Shown piece by piece: positions 58,515 to 64,000 of a DNA stretch of 64,000 bases. The first letter of the stretch is position 1, and each line of letters begins with the position of its first letter. The notes beneath the pieces are model-generated. The model made no database searches. It was given only the letters and a program-made list of their open reading frames with translations, and was not told the origin of the DNA. This DNA is from Climacium dendroides. Lineage: Eukaryota; Streptophyta; Bryopsida; Hypnales; Climaciaceae. The DNA lies in assembly GCA_950106755.1 (NCBI GenBank), contig OX467084.1, positions 27,283,213 through 27,347,212 on the forward strand. The letters are read 5' to 3'. The position numbers were made by a program, and so were the translations under genes.

Positions 58515-60249
58515 GTTGAGGTTTTTTTGGTGCTTTTTATTTTCTTTCTTTTGCCACAGTCAAATTAGTAACACTAAAGACTTAGGACCCCAATGTTTTG
58601 TGCAAACTGTTGAAGAAGGATAATGACCTATTCAGAAATTACCCATTTAGTATAATAAGTTTGTTCCAAGGGAGACGGTCAAGTAGGAAATCTATACTAA
58701 TAGGTTTGATATCTAAAATTGACAAATCTTGACTTCAATTTAATAACCAATTTGAAATTCCATAGCCAAAAACATTATTACAACATCACTCACATACAAA
58801 CCCAATTTGGACTAATCCATACACCCAAATACATGCTTATAACTTCTCCAATTAGTCTTACAAATTAACTTCCACACAAATTAATTACATTGACACACAC
58901 ACTATCATCAATTAGATATGAACTCCCATTTGAACACGCATTACACCAACTCACACATCCACATTACAACATTTTAGGTTGCAAATTATATCATATTAAT
59001 TAACTCAATTTGGTGAATACATCACCGTTATACAATTTAACATTGTCTGCATCATCTTCAACTTGAACACAAGCTTCATATTAAGCAACTACACTCTCCA
59101 ATGTGGTCCCCAAATATCTCCATAAGATTTAACTATCATCAACTTCACATTCTTCTTTAAACTCCCAAACTCTCCAACTTCTAGTCATCTTGCTTAGGAC
59201 ATAATCATTCTCAATTCTCTAATCACCTCATAACACTCAACTCTCCAATTGACTCACACACACATAAAAAAAAATCATTCTCAATTCTCTAATCACCTCA
59301 TAACACTCAACTCTCCAATTGACTCACACACACATAAAAAAAACAAAAACACAGCCAACATGGGACTGGGACGCCAATTGGAACTTCCTCAATGGGTAAG
59401 GAAAAATGACTTGAAAACCAGACCAAATAGGGACCAAACAAGTGGTTATCAAATCAAGAGAGATGACTAACCACCTAATCAATACCAACTTGGATTGAAA
59501 CTCTAGCTAATTGCTCATTTACATCCCACATCCAATTGGATAACTTCCTTAACAATTCCAATTAGACAACTTCATCCCTAACTTGGCCACATCCATCTCT
59601 CATTCAATGAGACATACCTCAACAAGACTCCAATTTGGATCCAAATAGTTTGACAAAATGACTTAATTGGACACAACCTTAACACATAGATAGTCTATTT
59701 GGATTTTTTCTGTTGAAATTTTTGTGTGAACTTTTGTGTGTTTTGTTCAACTTTCGAAGTCTATCTACACAAACCTTAAGAAAACCAGCCCTATGCAAAT
59801 CCTTGAGAATCCAAACTATGCAAAAACCTTAGAGTCCAACCAATGCAAAACCCTCTAGAGCCCAACCTATTTCAAAACTCCAAAAGCCCGACTTGTACAA
59901 CCCCTCCAAGATTTGGAATCTTACTCAATGAACCCAAGTACAAAAGTCCAACAAGTGGTTTGGCCCTTGTTTCTAACTTTTGGTTACACCTCTATCTCAA
60001 TTTTGGTCTACAATTGTTGGTAGTTTAGACATGGTGTTTTGATCTTTTCTAATTAGAAGTTTAGTTGGTCTCTAAATAAAAATTAAAAATTAAATAAATA
60101 TATAAAAAAGGGATTAGATTGGTTAAAAAAATAGACAACTTAGGAATTGGGAAGTTTAGAGGATTGATAGGATGAAAGAAACTTGTAATAACTTGGCTTT
60201 TAAACTATCACCTATTGGATTCAAAGCTTTGCCATTTAGAACAATTTAA
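58515..60249. other. AT-rich intergenic DNA
   Basis: No gene recognised. Contains a perfect 70-bp tandem duplication at 59203-59342. Confidence 0.55.
59203..59342. repeat. Perfect 70-bp tandem duplication
   Basis: 59203-59272 and 59273-59342 are identical, from AATCATTCTCAATTCTC to CACACATAAAAAA. Recent in origin, or an assembly artefact. Confidence 0.95.
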
Positions 60250-60785
60250 ACTACAAAGGTTTTTGACTATGTTTTCACCAAAAATGCTCCAAAATTGTCC
60301 ATTTTAGTACAAGTACCAAATTTTAGAAAAAAAAATCATTTTGGGACACATGTAATCATAGGATCTTGTAGTACATTGGTTTGAGAAGGTGTGGAAAATT
60401 TTCAAAAATTTCCACTACATAGATTGCAATCTTTTTTTTGGCCGTACAAAAAATTGGGAAGTTGCACAGTACAAAGTCACATTTTTATGAAAAAATGTCC
60501 AAAATGGTGGTGACTCTTTGGATTCATTCTTGAAGGCAAGTTGGCTACGTGCTTGAAAATTCCAGATCATTTGGAATTGTATAACATATAGAAAAAAAAT
60601 AGTAAACAGAAAGAAGTAGAAAATGATTCAAAATACTAAATTGTTATGAATTTAATTATGGAGTTGATTAATACCAATTCCAATGGTTGAAATGTTATAA
60701 TAAACAATCTACACCTTTTTCTTTTTCTTTTTCAAAAATATTGAAAATTAAGTTAAATAAAGGATTTCTAAGTTTATTTTAGAAC
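60250..60785 (-). repeat. Diverged reversed copy of the 941-bp TTAA element (partial)
   Basis: Its reverse complement matches about 10500-11056: shared blocks include the TTTTTGACTATG end, CAAGTTGGCTACGTGCTTGAA (related to TTCAAGCATGTAGCCAACTT) and TTGAAAATTAAGTTAAATAAAGG. The terminal TTAA and CCCC are no longer intact. Confidence 0.75.
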
Positions 60786-63700
60786 AGAAAATCCATTTTT
60801 AAAGGAGATAGAAAAAATTGATTCTTCTTCTTCTTCTTCAAATTTATATAATAAAAATATGAGACCACACATTTTTTGTAGAATTTCACAAAATGTTTGA
60901 AAATCTTTTGACTTGCAAAAGGTCCTCTTCTAAATGGTCAATTGCCCAAATTTAAGATGGGAATTTTTAGAGATTACCTAGGTTGCAATAAAATCTTACT
61001 AAAAATTAAGATAGATTTTTTTATACTAGAAAATTTCTTCAACAATTTTCATGACATTTCAGCATCCCAAATTATCCAAACTAAAAAGATTCTTCAAAAC
61101 TAATAAAATAAAAAGAAGTTTATGGAATTGATTAGTTTTCTTAGGGGCATACAAAATTAGAACGAGGTTGAAGTGGGGTCGTTTCTTACTTCATCACACC
61201 TACTAAAGAGATTAGGCTAATTATTTTCTTCAAAAAAAAGTGAACTCCAAAAGTTGAGTTTTTACCTTTTTTTATGTTTTAAGTTGGTGCTAAATTTTGA
61301 TGAGTTTTTAGTGAAAGAAAGGGAGGTATGGGTTTTCTTACACTAAAAATGGCCTTTTGTAACCAATGGATCAATCTACTTATGATTTGAAAACCATTTT
61401 ATAAAAAAGAAATTAAAGTTTTGATTTTTAAAATTTATTTTTTTAAAGTAAGATGTAAGGAGAAGTTCAAAATAAATATAATGAGACTCAAATGATGGTT
61501 GATGCATTGTAGACCAAGTATAAAAATGATCTTGTTTTGGAAAAAAATATTAAATAAAAATGCAATAAAGCATGTAATTTCCATATTATGTTTCTTGGAA
61601 GCAAAACCTCATCTTTAAGGAAAAGATAACTATGACTTGAACTCAATTATATGAATGTATGTCATTATAAAAAATATAAACAAATTTTAGATGAGAATCA
61701 TTCATTTTATATTCCAAATCCCAAGGCCAAAGATTTCAACATTTGAGTTTCAAAATAATTTAATTTTAAAATTCACATAATAAATAATGTGATTTTTAAA
61801 TTTTAAATTTTTGAAAAATTTCACTTTTGGCATTTCAAATTTAAATTATACTACTAAAATCATAAGTCCCTTTGTAATATCACAAATGCTACCATTAATA
61901 TTAGGGGCTTGTACTTGCTATGCTATGCATTCATTGTATCACATATTAGTAAAAATTTGATATATTTGAATAGAATGCATGATAATGATTTCAATAAGTC
62001 TTTAAAATAATTATTTTAATTATTTTATAAAAATATTTTCAATCATGTATAAATAGAAATCATATTTTCACACAATGTGATATTACTGAAATAGAGTAGC
62101 AGTTCACAATTACCTCTATAATATCACTTTTTACAAAAGGTGATATTATAAAAATAATATAGTCCTTCCAATTGAGGTGATATTAAAGAGGATCAATATA
62201 GTGATATTATAAAGGTAGCAATTCCATTGCTTTTCTTGGCTTTATACTTCTTTTGCATTTCTATAATTTTGTGCTTTTGTGAGCTTTGAGCTTCTGATTT
62301 CAATTTTCTATTGCTACTACCAAATGATTTGAGAAATTTATTAGATTGAACCGATTTTGGATTTCACATCAATTAAATTGTTCACGAAGCTTTTGAAATT
62401 CACAAATTTTTCCTTTAAATTCTTCTATTTGGGTTGCCATTGTTTGTAACAATTGAGTTAAATTTCTAATGCATTTTAATGTATGTGTATCTTTTACTGT
62501 ATTCATCATTGCATGTATTTTATTCATCATTCATTAAATTTTTATTGTTTATTTCAATATATGCTTATTTATAAAAAAATTATATGAAAATTTTAGTAAT
62601 TTTTATATGAAGATTTATTGAAATTCTTGCTCTTCATTCTATCTAATATATAAAAATTCTAAATGAAATTCTAATGGTGAATGCATAGCATAGCAAGCGC
62701 CAACTACTAGTCTTGAAATAAAAATTCGTTTGCCATTTGAATATTACTAACTTTATAAATTTATCAAACTTTGGTTTAAGTCCAACAAGTCCATAGAAGA
62801 GAAAAGATGTAGATTTGAAGCTTTTCACGTACAATGAATCATGTCTAGGAAGAATCTAGATATAAGTCCTTTGTTCTTGCAATCAAGTTTCTCTTTTCTT
62901 CCCGTCCCTATATGAATTGATTTGAAATCTTGCACAAAAATTATGAAGGACAAAATGACTAAGCTAGTTTCAATGTTGAAGAGTAAACAATAAAATATAA
63001 TTCAACATACTTGGATGTACATCATCCTGAAGTTCTTGAAGACATTCATACAATCCACCCTCAATATTTGTTACCCCAATAAGTGTTAAAATTGCATATG
63101 TGTTAAAAGAAAATTGTATTCTATGGGCATTTAATTACACATCCTTAGTAATTAGATGTACACAATCAAGTTTCAGTATAATGCAAGTTCTATGTTAAGT
63201 AGGTGCCTATACATTGGTTCATTGTGCCTTCCAAGCAATGGATCTTTTCTAATTCCTAAGTACCTTCAATCTTGCAAGATAATCTAAAAGGAAACCTACT
63301 TTAATGCATGAAGTAAGCTTATTGACCACATGCCTATGGCCATTGTGGTTCCATAGTATAAATGGATTTAGCCAAGAACTAAAAACATAAAGTTATAGGA
63401 TAGGTCATGCCATTTCCAAAAGTATAAGACTTAAGCTAATCCAATTCTTCTATTAAAAGTTATAAATGGATGAAGTTTAGCCCTTAGAGGACTATGAAAC
63501 TTTATTTGCTTTCTTCAGTGGACTTCTAACTCTAAGCCACCATGGGATTTTGGCTATTTTCTTAAATAGGCCTAGACTACCTATAATGTGAATTTCAATG
63601 CAAGTAGACCTTTTTATGAAGTTCATTCATCCTATTCCTTGAACTTCATCCCTAAATAACTTATAGAGTCTAATTTGGTTTTCAAAGGTGAATCTAGTGT

Positions 63701-64000
63701 TGGATTTCTAATAAGCTAACCTATAGAATGACACTCTAATTATACTACTTGGTTGTCTTCAAAAGATTCTACCCTATAGTCCTACGGATTGGAACTCCTT
63801 CTATCAATTTATTATTTTTAAAATTTAGATTTTAGTTTCTTTTAGGGAATAAAATTAGCTATCCAAGATGCTACGATGCTTAAGATTTAGACTTTACTAG
63901 TAAAAGTTATGGGTGGATGAAGTTTGACTTCTAATCGGTGCTTTAAAATTTCATCCACTATTTCCTGTCACTCTATAATTTGGAATCAAGTTTTTTCTTC
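60786..64000. other. AT-rich intergenic DNA to window end
   Basis: No gene recognised. A small nested inverted repeat of the word AGTGATATTATA(A/G)AGGT lies at 62113-62217. The rest is low-GC sequence with short open frames lacking domains. Confidence 0.5.

Overview
The window looks like nuclear DNA of a land plant or close streptophyte relative. It contains a plant nepenthesin-type aspartic protease, a plant B3 DNA-binding protein, an SYP2-type vacuolar Qa-SNARE and a fructosamine/ribulosamine-3-kinase with an N-terminal extension that could be a plastid transit peptide. Genes are sparse (four apparently intact genes in 64 kb) and sit in very AT-rich DNA. Two decayed hAT-like genes belong to a type I associate from memory with bryophytes and other non-seed plants, so a non-seed plant is my best guess. 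The species cannot be fixed from sequence alone.

Layout. 1-1 kb: 3' part of a hAT-like gene with two in-frame stops. 3.6-5.2 kb: GC-rich, intronless aspartic protease, followed by a perfect 47-bp inverted repeat. 5.5-17.8 kb: AT-rich DNA with two elements bounded by TTAA and CCCYTAAA ends, and a roughly 180-bp degenerate tandem repeat. 17.8-21.2 kb: an 11-exon kinase gene whose exons join to an exact open frame of 391 codons. 23.5-24.5 kb: a two-exon B3 gene on the minus strand. 24.5-36 kb: AT-rich repeats, including a foldback element, more TTAA-flanked elements and a TA-flanked element carrying a CACTA-type insertion. 36.6-37.4 kb: intronless SYP2-like Qa-SNARE. 38.8 kb: a 58-bp tandem repeat. 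40.7-58.5 kb: a dense nest of DNA transposons. 58.5-64 kb: AT-rich DNA with one reversed, decayed repeat copy.

The transposon nest is the most informative part. A hAT-like coding exon (42777-42950 continuing at 49253-49577) was split by a 6.3-kb element encoding a DDE_1/pogo-like transposase. A 1.8-kb CACTA element then entered its 5' part and a 230-bp TA-flanked MITE lies in its second intron. Short CACTA-type MITEs bound the region, and one sits directly at the right-hand end of the surviving hAT-like exon. Around it, between 42.5 and 58.5 kb, are eleven 190-270 bp foldback MITEs built almost entirely of alternating TTGACA and TGTCC motifs, and one 1.64-kb relative containing a palindrome made of two palindromes. 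Eight of the eleven short MITEs and the 1.64-kb relative have matching 3-bp target duplications, as do both larger CACTA elements.

The four intact genes have unrelated roles (proteolysis, deglycation, transcription, vacuolar fusion). Nothing suggests they work together beyond sharing a chromosome.
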